Shown: positions 43,380 to 52,163, numbered from the stretch's first letter. The stretch is DNA of 64,000 nt from Oscillospiraceae bacterium (GCA_015067885.1 SVLO01000001.1:62001-126000), one strand, 5' to 3'. The notes: a model not told the origin generated them from the letters alone. A program made the numbers and translations.

Positions 43380-44759
43380 ATGAAACTTTGGGCAGGACGT
43401 TTTCAAAAGGAAACCGACACGCTGGTCAACGACTTCAACTCCTCCATCGGCTTTGACGCCCGGCTGTACAAGCAGGACATCACCGGCTCCATGGCCCACG
43501 CCGCCATGCTGGGCAAGCAGGGCATCATCGAGCAGGGGGAGGCCGACAAGATCATCGAGGGGCTGAAGACCATTTTGGCCGACATTGAGGCCGGTCAGGT
43601 GGAATTTTCCCTGGATAACGAGGATATCCACATGAACGTCGAGGTGCTGCTGACCCAGCGCATCGGCGACACCGGCAAGCGCCTGCACACCGCCCGCAGC
43701 CGCAACGACCAGGTGGCGGTGGACTTCCGTATGTACGTGCGGGAGCAGATCCCCGTCATCATCGACCAGCTGCTGGAGCTGGAGCGGGTGCTGGTCAACA
43801 AGGCCAAGGCCAACATGGACGCGGTCATGCCCGGCTACACCCATCTGCAGCGGGCCCAGCCCACCACCTTCGCCCACTACATGATGGCCTACGCCAATAT
43901 GCTCCGCCGGGACATCACCCGGCTGGAGGATTGCCTGGAGCGCATGAACGAGTGTCCCCTGGGTTCCGGCGCCCTGGCCACCACCACCTATCCCGTGGAC
44001 CGGTTCCAGACCGCCCGGGCCCTCGGCTTTGATAAGCCCATGGACAACTCCATGGACGGCGTCAGTGACCGTGACTTCGCCCTGGAGCTGCTCAGCGACC
44101 TGTCCATTCTGATGATGCACCTGTCCCGCTTCTCCGAGGAGATCATCCTGTGGTGCAGTTGGGAGTTCAAGTTCGTGGACCTGGACGACGCCTACTCCAC
44201 CGGCTCCTCCATCATGCCCCAGAAGAAGAACCCCGACGTGGCCGAGCTGGTCCGGGGCAAGACGGGCCGTGTGTACGGCTCCCTCATCACCCTGCTGACG
44301 GTGATGAAGGGCCTGCCCCTGGCCTACAACAAGGACATGCAGGAGGATAAGGAGCCGGTCTTTGACGCCATCGACACCGTGCAGATGTGCGTGCCTGTCT
44401 TTGCCGCTATGGTGGACACCCTGACCGTCCGCCCCAAGAATATGGCAAAGGTCGCTGCCGGCGGCTTTATCAACGCCACTGACTGCGCCGACTATCTGGT
44501 CAAGAAGGGTATGCCCTTCCGGGAGGCGTACATGATCGTGGGCCGGCTGGTCAATATGTGCATCCAAAACGGCGAGACCCTGGATACCCTGACCCTGCGG
44601 GACTTCCGGGCAATCTCCGGTCTGTTTGACGAGGATGTGTACGAGGCACTGGCCCTGAAGACCTGCGTCAACGGCAGACAGGTCTACGGCGGCCCCTCCG
44701 CCAAGTCCGTGGCCGTGCAGATCGAGAATATCGAGGCATTTCTCCAACAAAGGAAATAA
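43380..44759 (+). CDS. argH: Argininosuccinate lyase
   Basis: A 459-residue fumarase-superfamily enzyme that splits argininosuccinate into arginine and fumarate. The superfamily signature GSSIMPQKKNPD, with the catalytic serine loop, is near residue 280. HTARSRNDQVAVD and PGYTHLQRAQPTTF are the other conserved blocks. AGGGAGCGA lies upstream. It normally works as a homotetramer. Full length. Confidence 0.97.
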   Translation: MKLWAGRFQKETDTLVNDFNSSIGFDARLYKQDITGSMAHAAMLGKQGIIEQGEADKIIEGLKTILADIEAGQVEFSLDNEDIHMNVEVLLTQRIGDTGKRLHTARSRNDQVAVDFRMYVREQIPVIIDQLLELERVLVNKAKANMDAVMPGYTHLQRAQPTTFAHYMMAYANMLRRDITRLEDCLERMNECPLGSGALATTTYPVDRFQTARALGFDKPMDNSMDGVSDRDFALELLSDLSILMMHLSRFSEEIILWCSWEFKFVDLDDAYSTGSSIMPQKKNPDVAELVRGKTGRVYGSLITLLTVMKGLPLAYNKDMQEDKEPVFDAIDTVQMCVPVFAAMVDTLTVRPKNMAKVAAGGFINATDCADYLVKKGMPFREAYMIVGRLVNMCIQNGETLDTLTLRDFRAISGLFDEDVYEALALKTCVNGRQVYGGPSAKSVAVQIENIEAFLQQRK

Positions 44760-44767
44760 GCAAAAAG

Positions 44768-44848
44768 TCAGGCGTTAGGAGTTAGAGTTGTGGTGTTCGG
44801 CTCCGCCGGATTGCCGCCGGCGAACACATTAACTCATCACTCCTGGCT
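44768..44848. repeat. Imperfect hairpin with TTAGGAGTTAG motif between argH and argC (family D, copy 1)
   Basis: A 5' arm with GCGTTAGGAGTTAGAG and GTGTTCG pairs imperfectly with CGAACAC and TTAACTCATCACTCCTGG on the other side. It resembles the hairpin at 47046-47126. Confidence 0.5.
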
Positions 44849-44863
44849 GAAAGGAAGAGCGTT

Positions 44864-45805
44864 ATGGCCAAGCCAAAAGTATATATTGACGGCAAGGAGG
44901 GTACCACCGGCCTGCAGATTTACCAGCGGCTGGGTGGTCGCCACGACATCGAGCTGCTGCTCATCGACGAGGACAAGCGCAAGGACACCGACGAGCGGCG
45001 CAAGTTCCTAAACGCGGCGGACCTTGTGTTCCTGTGCCTGCCCGACACGGCGGCTGTTGAGGCGGTGTCCCTCGTCGAAAATCCCAACACCCGGGTCATC
45101 GACGCCTCCACCGCCCACCGTACCAACCCCGATTGGACCTACGGCTTTGCCGAGCTGCTGGCCGGACAGCGGGAGAAGATCGCGTCGGCCAAGCGTGTGG
45201 CCAACCCCGGCTGTCATGCCACCGGCTTTTTGGCCGGCGTGGCGCCCCTGACGGCCCTGGGGGTCATGGGGAGCGACTACCCCGTGACCTGCTACTCCAT
45301 CACCGGCTACTCCGGCGGCGGCAAGAAGATGATCGCCGAGTTTGAGCAGGAGGGGCGCAGTGTGGAACTGGACGCCCCCGCCCCCTACGCCATCGGCCTG
45401 ACCCACAAGCATCTGCCCGAGATGCAGACGCTGGCGGGGCTGGATAGCGCTCCGGTGTTCGTGCCGGTGCTGGGTGACTACTATAAGGGCATGGTCACCA
45501 CCGTCATGCTGCACAACCGTATGCTCAAGGGCGCTCCCACGGCGCAGCAGCTGCATGAGATGCTGACGGAATATTACAAGGGCAGCACCTTTGTGCGGGT
45601 GGCCCCCTTCGGCGGGGAGAGTCCCCGTCTGCACGCCAACACCCTGGCGGGCAAGGACTGGCTGGAGCTGATCGTGTCCGGCCACGCGGAACAGACCATC
45701 ATCACCGCCCGTTTTGACAATTTGGGCAAGGGTGCCTCCGGCGCGGCGGTGCAGAATATGAACATCATGCTGGGCTTTGATGAGAAAACCGGCCTGAACG
45801 TCTGA
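44864..45805 (+). CDS. argC: N-acetyl-gamma-glutamyl-phosphate reductase (type 2)
   Basis: A 313-residue NADP-dependent reductase. The short length and the N-terminus KVYIDGKEGTTGLQIYQRL mark the type 2 form. The active-site cysteine is in RVANPGCHATGFLAG, and the substrate loop YSITGYSGGGKKM follows. It reduces N-acetylglutamyl phosphate to the semialdehyde. AAAGGAAG lies upstream. It is followed at 13 bases by argJ. Confidence 0.95.
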   Translation: MAKPKVYIDGKEGTTGLQIYQRLGGRHDIELLLIDEDKRKDTDERRKFLNAADLVFLCLPDTAAVEAVSLVENPNTRVIDASTAHRTNPDWTYGFAELLAGQREKIASAKRVANPGCHATGFLAGVAPLTALGVMGSDYPVTCYSITGYSGGGKKMIAEFEQEGRSVELDAPAPYAIGLTHKHLPEMQTLAGLDSAPVFVPVLGDYYKGMVTTVMLHNRMLKGAPTAQQLHEMLTEYYKGSTFVRVAPFGGESPRLHANTLAGKDWLELIVSGHAEQTIITARFDNLGKGASGAAVQNMNIMLGFDEKTGLNV

Positions 45806-45818
45806 TAGAGGTGTAATT

Positions 45819-47048
45819 ATGTTTGAACAGATTTCCGGCGGCGTCTGCGCCGCCAAGGGATTTAAGGCTGCGGGCATCCACTGCGGCGTCAAGGCCGGCA
45901 GCAAGCCGGACAAGAACGATTTGGCCCTGATCCTCTCCGAGAAGGAGTGTACCGCCGCCGGCACCTACACTCTGAACCGGGTGAAGGCCGCCCCCGTTTA
46001 CGTGACCATGGAGCATTTGGAGGACGGCGTGGCCTGGGGCGTGGTGGCCAACAGCGGCAACGCCAACGCCTGCTGCCCCATGAGCCATGAGAACGCTGTG
46101 GCCATGGCTCAGGCGGCGGCCGAAGTGACCGGCCGGCAGGCCAGCGACTTTGTGGTCTGCTCCACCGGCGTCATCGGCCAAACCATCAACATCGCCGCCA
46201 TCCAGGCGGGACTGCCCAAGGTGGCCGAGAAGCTCTCGGCGGGGGAAGATGCCTCCGACGCCGCGGCCCGGGCCATTATGACCACCGACACCACCAAGAA
46301 AGAGGTGGCCCTGCAGGCCCAAATCGGCGGCAAGATGGTCACCATGGGCGGCATTGCCAAGGGTTCTGGCATGATCCACCCCAATATGGGTACCATGCTG
46401 TGCTTCATCACCACCGACTGCGCCATCACCCACGGGATGCTGGAGGATGCTCTGCGCTACGTGGTGACCAAGACCTTTAACCGCGTCACCGTGGACGGTG
46501 ATACCTCCACCAACGACACCTGCGTGGTGCTGGCCAACGGCATGGCGGGCAACGAGCTGGTGGAGTGGAAGAACGAGGATTATGACACCTTCCGCAGCCT
46601 GCTGATGGAAGTCTGCACCGAGCTGGCCCGCAAGATCGCCGCCGACGGCGAGGGTGCCAGCCGCCTGATCACCTGCACCGTGTCCGGCGCCCGCAATGAG
46701 GAAACTGCCGAGCGCCTTGCCAAGGCGGTGGTGGGTTCCTCCCTGGTCAAGGCCGCCATGTTCGGCGCCGACGCCAACTGGGGCCGGGTCATCTGTGCCA
46801 TGGGCTATTCCAAGGCGCCTTTCCGTCCCGAGTACGTGGATATCCGCTTCGGCTCTGCCGCGGGGGATATTTTGGTGTGTGAAAAGGGCGCGGCAGTGGC
46901 CTTTGACGAGGATGCGGCCAAAAAGATCCTGACCCAGGACGAGATCGTCATCGATATCAACGTCAACGAGGGGGACGGCAGCGCCGAATGCTGGGGCTGT
47001 GACCTGACGTATGATTATGTGAAGATAAACGGCGACTACCGCACGTAA
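45819..47048 (+). CDS. argJ: Bifunctional glutamate N-acetyltransferase / ornithine acetyltransferase
   Basis: A 409-residue precursor that cleaves itself into two chains. The scissile site is before the nucleophilic threonine in MIHPNMGTMLCFITTD near residue 190, after the conserved AKGSGM. ArgJ recycles acetyl groups from acetylornithine to glutamate, so no argA or argE is required if it is bifunctional; their absence here agrees with that. VTVDGDTSTNDTC is the second conserved block. GAGGTG precedes the ATG. Confidence 0.95.
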   Translation: MFEQISGGVCAAKGFKAAGIHCGVKAGSKPDKNDLALILSEKECTAAGTYTLNRVKAAPVYVTMEHLEDGVAWGVVANSGNANACCPMSHENAVAMAQAAAEVTGRQASDFVVCSTGVIGQTINIAAIQAGLPKVAEKLSAGEDASDAAARAIMTTDTTKKEVALQAQIGGKMVTMGGIAKGSGMIHPNMGTMLCFITTDCAITHGMLEDALRYVVTKTFNRVTVDGDTSTNDTCVVLANGMAGNELVEWKNEDYDTFRSLLMEVCTELARKIAADGEGASRLITCTVSGARNEETAERLAKAVVGSSLVKAAMFGADANWGRVICAMGYSKAPFRPEYVDIRFGSAAGDILVCEKGAAVAFDEDAAKKILTQDEIVIDINVNEGDGSAECWGCDLTYDYVKINGDYRT

Positions 47049-47126
47049 TTAGGAATTAGTAATTAGGAGTTAGGAATGAGAGTGTTCCTGAAATTCCTAA
47101 TTCCTAACTCCTCATTCCTAATTGAA
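47046..47126. repeat. Imperfect hairpin with AATTAGGAGTTAGGAAT units between argJ and argB (family D, copy 2)
   Basis: Several 7-8 base units of AATTAGG / TTAGGAG type form the 5' arm; their complements (CCTAATTCC, TAACTCCTC, ATTCCTAATT) form the 3' arm around GAGAGTGTTCCTG. It would fold into a long imperfect stem in the arg mRNA. Confidence 0.6.
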
Positions 47127-47145
47127 AAACCGGGAGGTTTTACTC

Positions 47146-48024
47146 ATGTCTTTCAACGAAATTGACAGAGCCACCGTGCTGGCGGAGGCTCTGCCCTACA
47201 TTCAAAAGTACGCCGGCAAGACCGTGGTGGTCAAATACGGCGGCAACGCCATGGTGTCCGAGGAGCTGCGTCACGCGGTCATCTCCGATATCATCCTGCT
47301 GTCCCTGGTCGGTATCCGTGTGGCCATGGTCCACGGCGGCGGCCCGGAGATCAGCGGTATGCTGAAAAAGCTGGACATCCCCTCCAAATTTGTGGACGGC
47401 CTGCGTTACACCGACGAGGCCACCATGGACGTGGTGCAGCAGGTGCTGTGCGGCAAGGTGAACAAGGACCTGGTCGCCACCATGAACCGCATGGGGGGTA
47501 AGGCTTTGGGCCTGTGCGGCATGGACGGCGCCCTGTTCGAGGCCAAGGCCCTGGATGAGAAGTACGGCCAGGTGGGCGAGATTACCCGGGTCAACGCCGG
47601 TGTGGTGGAAACTGCTTTGGCCAACGGTTACATCCCCGTGGTGTCCACCGTGGCCCAGGGTGTGGACGCCGAGTGTGCCTACAACATCAACGCCGACACC
47701 GCCGCCGCCAAGCTGGCCACCGCCCTTGGCGCGGAAACTCTGATTTTGCTGACCGACGTGCGGGGCCTGCTCCGGGACCCCAAGGATGAGAATACCCTCA
47801 TTCCCGACGTGCATATTTCCCAGGTGCCTGAGCTGGCGGCCGACGGCATCATCTCCGGCGGCATGATCCCCAAGATGGAGTGCTGTGTGGAGTCTGTCCG
47901 CTCCGGTGTAAAGAGCGCCGTCATCATTGATGGTCGCGTGCCTCACTCCATCCTGATTGAGTTGCTGACCAATGCCGGTATCGGCACGCTGTTGCACGGA
48001 ACGGAGGGCAACCATGGACTTTGA
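47146..48024 (+). CDS. argB: Acetylglutamate kinase
   Basis: A 292-residue amino-acid kinase that phosphorylates N-acetylglutamate. TVVVKYGGNAMV holds the ATP-phosphate lysine near residue 20, MVHGGGPEISGML is the glycine-rich loop, and YNINADTAAAKLATALGA with VRGLLRDPKDE completes the fold. ATG 47146 follows GGGAGG; an earlier in-frame ATG lies in the hairpin and was rejected. The presence of an N-terminal helix suggests a feedback-sensitive hexamer, which is inference. Its end overlaps argD by 11 bases. Confidence 0.95.
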   Translation: MSFNEIDRATVLAEALPYIQKYAGKTVVVKYGGNAMVSEELRHAVISDIILLSLVGIRVAMVHGGGPEISGMLKKLDIPSKFVDGLRYTDEATMDVVQQVLCGKVNKDLVATMNRMGGKALGLCGMDGALFEAKALDEKYGQVGEITRVNAGVVETALANGYIPVVSTVAQGVDAECAYNINADTAAAKLATALGAETLILLTDVRGLLRDPKDENTLIPDVHISQVPELAADGIISGGMIPKMECCVESVRSGVKSAVIIDGRVPHSILIELLTNAGIGTLLHGTEGNHGL

Positions 48025-49198
48025 ATTGCTGAAAGCGGCTGACCGCGAATATGTGGTGCAGTCTTACGGCCGATTTGATGTGGCCATTGACCACGGCAAG
48101 GGTGCCACCCTGTGGGACGTGGAGGGGAAGGAGTACATCGACTTCACCTCCGGCATCGGTGTAAACTGCCTGGGTTACGGCGACGAGGGTTGGGCCAAGG
48201 CCATCTATGAGCAGGCCATGAAGTTGGGTCACATCTCCAACCTGTTCTACTCCGCACCTTATATTGGCTTGGCGCGGGAGTTGTGCCAGCGCACCGGAAT
48301 GAACAAGGCGTTCTTTGCCAACTCCGGTGCCGAAAGCAACGAGGGTATGATCAAGCTGGCCCGCAAGTATTCCTTCGACAAGTACGGCAAGGGGAGAGGG
48401 ACGGTCATCACCCTGAACAAGTCCTTCCACGGCCGTACCATCACCACCCTGGCCGCCACCGGACAGGACGTGTTCCACAACTACTTCTTCCCCTTTACCG
48501 AGGGGTTCCGCTACGCCGACGCCAACGACCTGGACAGCCTGGAGAGTGTGGCCGGTCACGATGTTTGCGCCGTGATGATGGAGCTGGTCCAGGGTGAGGG
48601 CGGCGTGCTGCCCCTGGACAAGGAGTACGTAAAGAAGGTGGCCGACCTGTGCGCTGAGCGGGACTGGCTGCTGCTGGTGGACGAGGTGCAGACCGGCGTT
48701 GGCCGGACGGGCAGCCTGTTTGCCTTCCAGCAGTACGAGGTGCAGCCCGACGTGGTGTCCTTTGCCAAGGGTATCGCCGGCGGTCTGCCCATGGGCGGCA
48801 TTATGACCAACGCCAAGTGCGCCGGGGTCTTTACCGCCGGCACCCACGCCACCACCTTCGGCGGCAACCCCGTGGCCGCCGCCGCGGCCTGCCACGTGCT
48901 GGAGCGGCTGAACGACGTGACCCTGGATTCCGTGGCGGAAAAGGGCGCCTACCTGCGCCAACAGATCGAGGCGCTGGACCTGCCCTGCCTGGGTAAGACC
49001 CGGGGCATGGGCCTGATGATCGGCATTGAGGTCAAGGGCGATAAGACCAACAAGGAGCTGGCGGCAAAGCTCATCGAAAACGGTCTGCTGTGCCTGACCG
49101 CCGGCCCCGGCCTGCGTTTGCTGCCCCCCCTGACCATCACCAGGGAAGAGATGGACAAGGGCGTGGCCATTATGAAGCAGACCTTGAGCGAGATATGA
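48014..49198 (+). CDS. argD: Acetylornithine aminotransferase
   Basis: A 394-residue class III PLP aminotransferase. The PLP lysine is in VVSFAKGIAGGLPMG, with the upstream DEVQTGVGRTG motif and FANSGAESNEGMIKLARKY for phosphate binding. It makes acetylornithine; ArgD may also serve in lysine synthesis as succinyl-DAP aminotransferase. ATG 48014, preceded by CGGAGGG, lies within the end of argB. Its last codons run into an AGATAAG-like short inverted repeat. Confidence 0.94.
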   Translation: MDFELLKAADREYVVQSYGRFDVAIDHGKGATLWDVEGKEYIDFTSGIGVNCLGYGDEGWAKAIYEQAMKLGHISNLFYSAPYIGLARELCQRTGMNKAFFANSGAESNEGMIKLARKYSFDKYGKGRGTVITLNKSFHGRTITTLAATGQDVFHNYFFPFTEGFRYADANDLDSLESVAGHDVCAVMMELVQGEGGVLPLDKEYVKKVADLCAERDWLLLVDEVQTGVGRTGSLFAFQQYEVQPDVVSFAKGIAGGLPMGGIMTNAKCAGVFTAGTHATTFGGNPVAAAAACHVLERLNDVTLDSVAEKGAYLRQQIEALDLPCLGKTRGMGLMIGIEVKGDKTNKELAAKLIENGLLCLTAGPGLRLLPPLTITREEMDKGVAIMKQTLSEI

Positions 49199-49236
49199 GA
49201 TAAGAGATATCGCTTATCTTAAAACGGAGGTTAATT

Positions 49237-50157
49237 ATGAAAAAGGACTTATTGAAGCTGCTGGATCTGACCGGCGAGGAAATTCACGAGATTTTGGACG
49301 TTGCCGATCAACTGAAGTACGACCAGAAGCACGGCATTCCCCACGAGCATCTCAAGGGTCAGACCCTTGCCATGATTTTTGAGAAAAACTCCACCCGCAC
49401 CCGTGTTTCCTTCGAGACCGGTATGTTCCAGTTGGGCGGCCACGCTTTGTTCCTGTCCGGTAAGGAGAGTCAGATCGGCCGGGGCGAACCCATTGAGGAC
49501 ACCGCCCGGGTGCTGTCCCGCTACTGCGACGGCATCATGATCCGCACATTCTCCCAGGAGGGGGTGGAGAAGCTGGCCGAATACGCCGATATCCCCGTCA
49601 TCAACGGCCTGACCGACTTCTGCCATCCTTGTCAGGTGCTGGCCGACCTGATGACCGTCCGGGAGCATAAGGCCAAGCTGGCCGGGCTGAAGATGTGCTA
49701 CATCGGTGACGGCAACAACATGGCCAACTCCCTCATCGTGGGTGGCCTGAAGTGCGGCATGGCTGTCAGCGTGGCCTGTCCCGAGGGCTATGACCCCGAC
49801 CCCACCGTGCTGGACTTTGCCAAGAGCGACCCTGCGTTCAAGTTCGAGCTGTGCCGCGACCCCAAGCAGGCCGCCGTGGGCGCCGACGTGGTGTTCACCG
49901 ACGTGTGGGCCTCCATGGGTCAGGAGGGGGAGAAGGCCCAGCGGGAAAAGGCATTTGCCGGCGTGTACTGTGTGGACGACGAACTGATGGCCGTTACCAA
50001 CCCCGGCTGCATGGTGCAGCACTGCCTGCCCGCCCACCGGGGGGAGGAGATCACCGCCAAGGTCTTTGAGGACCACGCCGTGGAGATTTTCGACGAGGCG
50101 GAGAACCGCCTCCACGCCCAAAAGGCGGTTATGTACCTGCTGATGAAGAAGGACTGA
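49237..50157 (+). CDS. argF: Ornithine carbamoyltransferase, anabolic
   Basis: A 306-residue transferase that forms citrulline from ornithine and carbamoyl phosphate. The carbamoyl-phosphate motif is NSTRTRVSFE near residue 48, with FCHPCQVLADLMT and the ornithine-site HCLPAHRGEE at the C-terminal side. ACGGAGG precedes the ATG. It is the last gene of the arg operon and is followed by a strong terminator. carAB genes for carbamoyl phosphate are not in the window. Confidence 0.96.
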   Translation: MKKDLLKLLDLTGEEIHEILDVADQLKYDQKHGIPHEHLKGQTLAMIFEKNSTRTRVSFETGMFQLGGHALFLSGKESQIGRGEPIEDTARVLSRYCDGIMIRTFSQEGVEKLAEYADIPVINGLTDFCHPCQVLADLMTVREHKAKLAGLKMCYIGDGNNMANSLIVGGLKCGMAVSVACPEGYDPDPTVLDFAKSDPAFKFELCRDPKQAAVGADVVFTDVWASMGQEGEKAQREKAFAGVYCVDDELMAVTNPGCMVQHCLPAHRGEEITAKVFEDHAVEIFDEAENRLHAQKAVMYLLMKKD

Positions 50158-50175
50158 CATTATATATATAATGTA

Positions 50176-50213
50176 AAAAACGGCTGACGGATGTTCCGTC
50201 AGCCGTTTTTACG
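50176..50213 (+). terminator. Terminator of the arg operon
   Basis: A perfect 15-bp stem (50176-50190 with 50196-50210; core ACGGCTGACGG / CCGTCAGCCGT). A and T runs on both sides mean it can work in both directions, serving the minus-strand XRE gene too. Confidence 0.93.
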
Positions 50214-50224
50214 TAATTGTGTGC

Positions 50225-50255
50225 TGTAGGGGGGCGGGTCAAGACCCGCCCCTAC
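50225..50255. repeat. GTAGGGG...CCCCTAC hairpin (family C)
   Basis: GTAGGGGGGCGGGTC-AA-GACCCGCCCCTAC with one extra G; same family as 11602, 11661 and 22952. Confidence 0.6.
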
Positions 50256-50258
50256 ATA

Positions 50259-50507
50259 TCAGGTGTCCGATTCCTCAAAAAATGTATCAATGGGTACGCC
50301 GAACACCTTGGCAAAGCCGTACAGCTCGATGTCCGTCACGGTGCGCTGCCTGTCCTCGATGCGGGAGATGGAGCCGCGGCAGACGTAGATAGCCATGGTT
50401 TCTAATTTGGCCGACAGAGTTTGCTGGCTCATTTTGTGCTTGCGGCGGAGTTTTCTTAAATTGTCGCCGATCATATTCATTTCGCTGCCGTCAATAATGC
50501 GCGCCAT
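50259..50507 (-). CDS. XRE-family helix-turn-helix regulator
   Basis: An 82-residue Cro/CI-type regulator. The helix-turn-helix is in NLRKLRRKHKMSQQTLSAKL, followed by an unusual insertion-like segment and GSISRIEDRQRTVTDIELYG, ending VFGVPIDTFFEE. Small XRE proteins of this kind usually repress a neighbouring gene. The start has GGGAGGGAA upstream on the minus strand. It is divergent from the membrane-protein gene at 50645, and the 137-base gap contains a large palindrome, the likely operator. Confidence 0.85.
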   Translation of the reverse strand: MARIIDGSEMNMIGDNLRKLRRKHKMSQQTLSAKLETMAIYVCRGSISRIEDRQRTVTDIELYGFAKVFGVPIDTFFEESDT

Positions 50508-50531
50508 AGGGGTTCCCTCCCTAAAAATGTC

Positions 50532-50560
50532 TTGACATAGGACAAAAGTAATGGCACACT
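50532..50560 (+). promoter_or_regulatory. Rightward promoter for the membrane-protein gene
   Basis: TTGACA (50532-50537), 17-base spacer ending TGG, CACACT (50555-50560). The spacer contains AGGACAAA, a half-site of the operator downstream. Confidence 0.65.
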
Positions 50561-50569
50561 AACCCTAGC

Positions 50570-50600
50570 TTTGATTTGTCCTATTACAGGACAAATCAAA
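50570..50600. promoter_or_regulatory. Palindromic operator, probable XRE regulator site
   Basis: Perfect 13-bp arms (TTTGATTTGTCCT at 50570-50582, AGGACAAATCAAA at 50588-50600) around ATTAC. Placed just downstream of the -10 box, where bound protein would block initiation. A third AGGACAAA half-site lies at 50539-50546. Confidence 0.75.
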
Positions 50601-50644
50601 AGTTTTGGCTGATTGCATCAAGACAAAAGAGAGGGAGAAACCGT

Positions 50645-51613
50645 ATGACAGAAAGAGAGAAAATTCGGAAAACCTATGCAAAAATAAAGAAAAAGCATCC
50701 CGACGTCGTTGACAGGCAGGAGCTGGTTGCCCTTGCGATCAAGCAGGAAAAGCGGAGCTTTCTGTTAAGTGGCCTTGGCTTTTTGATACTTGCGATTTTG
50801 GCCTTCGCGGGGGTTGTGGGGCTGAGTTTTCTGTCGTTTGGTTCTGTCAAAGGAATGGTGTTTACCGCAGGTCAGTATGGACTTTTGTTTATGGGCATCT
50901 TTGCCGTTGCCAAATCTTTTCAGGATTTGGGAATGTGGTTGAGGGTGGAAACGACCTATCGACCGGCGGAGGTGGTAATCCCCAAGGGCGTGCTGACCCG
51001 CCAGCGCATTTTGAAGGATGGGTACAGCGCTCTCAAGCAGGAAGGAATGCGGTTTGTCCTCGTGAAGGTGCCTTTGTTCGACAAAGAGGCCAGTGTGGAG
51101 TTTGGCAAGTTTCGGTTTCCGGTTTACAAGTACTCGCTGCTGTTCCGAGTGAAGAAGTGGTGGGTGGCGGCCAAGGTCCGCAAATTGGTTTACGCGGACG
51201 CGGCCCTCGGAGCGATGTACTACGTGGTTCTTACCATGAGCTATAAAATGGTTGGGGCGTATCAGGCGTCGAATTGGGAGCTGGATGAGGAGCTGGCCGC
51301 TCTCTGCGAGCAGCTGCCGGAGGAAGAGGCCAAGCCCGAGCAGGAGCCGGAGCGGCTGCTGGTAGAACCGCCGGTCCGGGTCGTGCGGACCAAAGAGAAG
51401 ATGGAACTGGTCATGCCCATTGCAGCCATGGTTTTGATGTTGGCAAGTTGCTTTACTGCAGGCATATTGACAATACCGGCGCTTGTGGTGGCGATCATTG
51501 CGTTGGTTCGGCAGAGAAGCTGGCTTTCCATTACAAGCATGATCATTGCAGGCGCGGGCTTCTTGCTTAATGTACTTTCTTTCGTTATGGTATTCATTAT
51601 GTTGAGAGGTTGA
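50645..51613 (+). CDS. Membrane protein of unknown function under XRE control
   Basis: A 322-residue protein not assigned to a family. Residues 1-35 are basic and polar (REKIRKTYAKIKKKHPDVVD). Two hydrophobic segments lie at about 38-62 and 70-90. A soluble middle of ~140 residues (TYRPAEVVIPKGVLTRQRIL and Lys-rich stretches) leads to an acidic linker EEEAKPEQEPE. Two more membrane segments follow near 256-280 and 292-318; the last pair resembles DUF4190-like tails (IPALVVAIIALVRQRSW). GGGAGAAA lies upstream of ATG 50645. The divergent XRE gene and operator suggest tight repression. Confidence 0.7.
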   Translation: MTEREKIRKTYAKIKKKHPDVVDRQELVALAIKQEKRSFLLSGLGFLILAILAFAGVVGLSFLSFGSVKGMVFTAGQYGLLFMGIFAVAKSFQDLGMWLRVETTYRPAEVVIPKGVLTRQRILKDGYSALKQEGMRFVLVKVPLFDKEASVEFGKFRFPVYKYSLLFRVKKWWVAAKVRKLVYADAALGAMYYVVLTMSYKMVGAYQASNWELDEELAALCEQLPEEEAKPEQEPERLLVEPPVRVVRTKEKMELVMPIAAMVLMLASCFTAGILTIPALVVAIIALVRQRSWLSITSMIIAGAGFLLNVLSFVMVFIMLRG

Positions 51614-51626
51614 GTCGGTATCTCGG

Positions 51627-51662
51627 GTGGGTCGGCGGCGTGGGCTGCCGACCCGCTTTTTT
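51627..51662 (+). terminator. Terminator after the membrane-protein gene
   Basis: A 10-bp stem (GTGGGTCGGC / GCCGACCCGC, one G-T pair) at 51627-51656 and TTTTTT. Confidence 0.9.
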
Positions 51663-51734
51663 GGCTGGTTTGGCTTATTGTGTATTTTCTACAATTTACC
51701 GAACGAAAGCGCACAAATATGTGCGTATCGACCA

Positions 51735-51763
51735 TTGACTTTAGCGTGGCGAAGTGGTAAAAT
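51735..51763 (+). promoter_or_regulatory. Promoter of the 78-aa membrane-protein gene
   Basis: TTGACT (51735-51740), 17-base spacer ending TGG, TAAAAT (51758-51763). It matches the yerC-his promoter at 26 of 29 positions. Confidence 0.8.
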
Positions 51764-51803
51764 CCATGTATCTTCCAATCAGGAGCCGAAAGGACGGGTA
51801 ATC

Positions 51804-52040
51804 ATGAAAAACATGAGTTCTATGTTTATGAATACCAAGTCTGCGTTCGCCACTACGAACGCCGGTTACTCCTGCGCCCAGATGCCCTGCGCTTCTGAGG
51901 CTGAATACATTATGCTGTGCGTGGGTGCCGCTGCGGTGGTATCCACTTTTGTTTTGCCCGTAGCGGTACGAGTCAGCGTCGGCGTTATTGTAGCTGTTTT
52001 GCTGGCCCTGCGACTGTGGGCCGTACATAAAACAAAATAA
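51804..52040 (+). CDS. Small membrane protein of unknown function
   Basis: A 78-residue protein with no recognised family. The N-terminal third is polar (MKNMSSMFMNTKSAFATTNA) with a CAQMPC pair of cysteines. Two hydrophobic segments follow, about residues 36-53 (IMLCVGAAAVVSTFVLPVAV) and 55-72. AAAGGACGGG lies upstream of ATG 51804. It has its own promoter and a terminator, so it is a single-gene unit immediately before the liv genes; a functional link to them is not shown. Confidence 0.65.
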   Translation: MKNMSSMFMNTKSAFATTNAGYSCAQMPCASEAEYIMLCVGAAAVVSTFVLPVAVRVSVGVIVAVLLALRLWAVHKTK

Positions 52041-52088
52041 CCATACCCGAAAGTAGAGTATAGCGTACAGCATTACCACGATACGTTA

Positions 52089-52121
52089 AACCGACTCAAC
52101 TTTCTGCTGGGTCGGTTTTTT
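52089..52121 (+). terminator. Terminator after the 78-aa gene
   Basis: AACCGACTCA and TGGGTCGGTT pair (one T-G) around a loop, then TTTTTTG. No separate livK promoter was found between here and livK, so partial read-through may feed the liv genes. Confidence 0.8.
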
Positions 52122-52163
52122 GTATAATAAAAAAGTCAATTTTTTGAAAAGGAGTCCTGTAAA

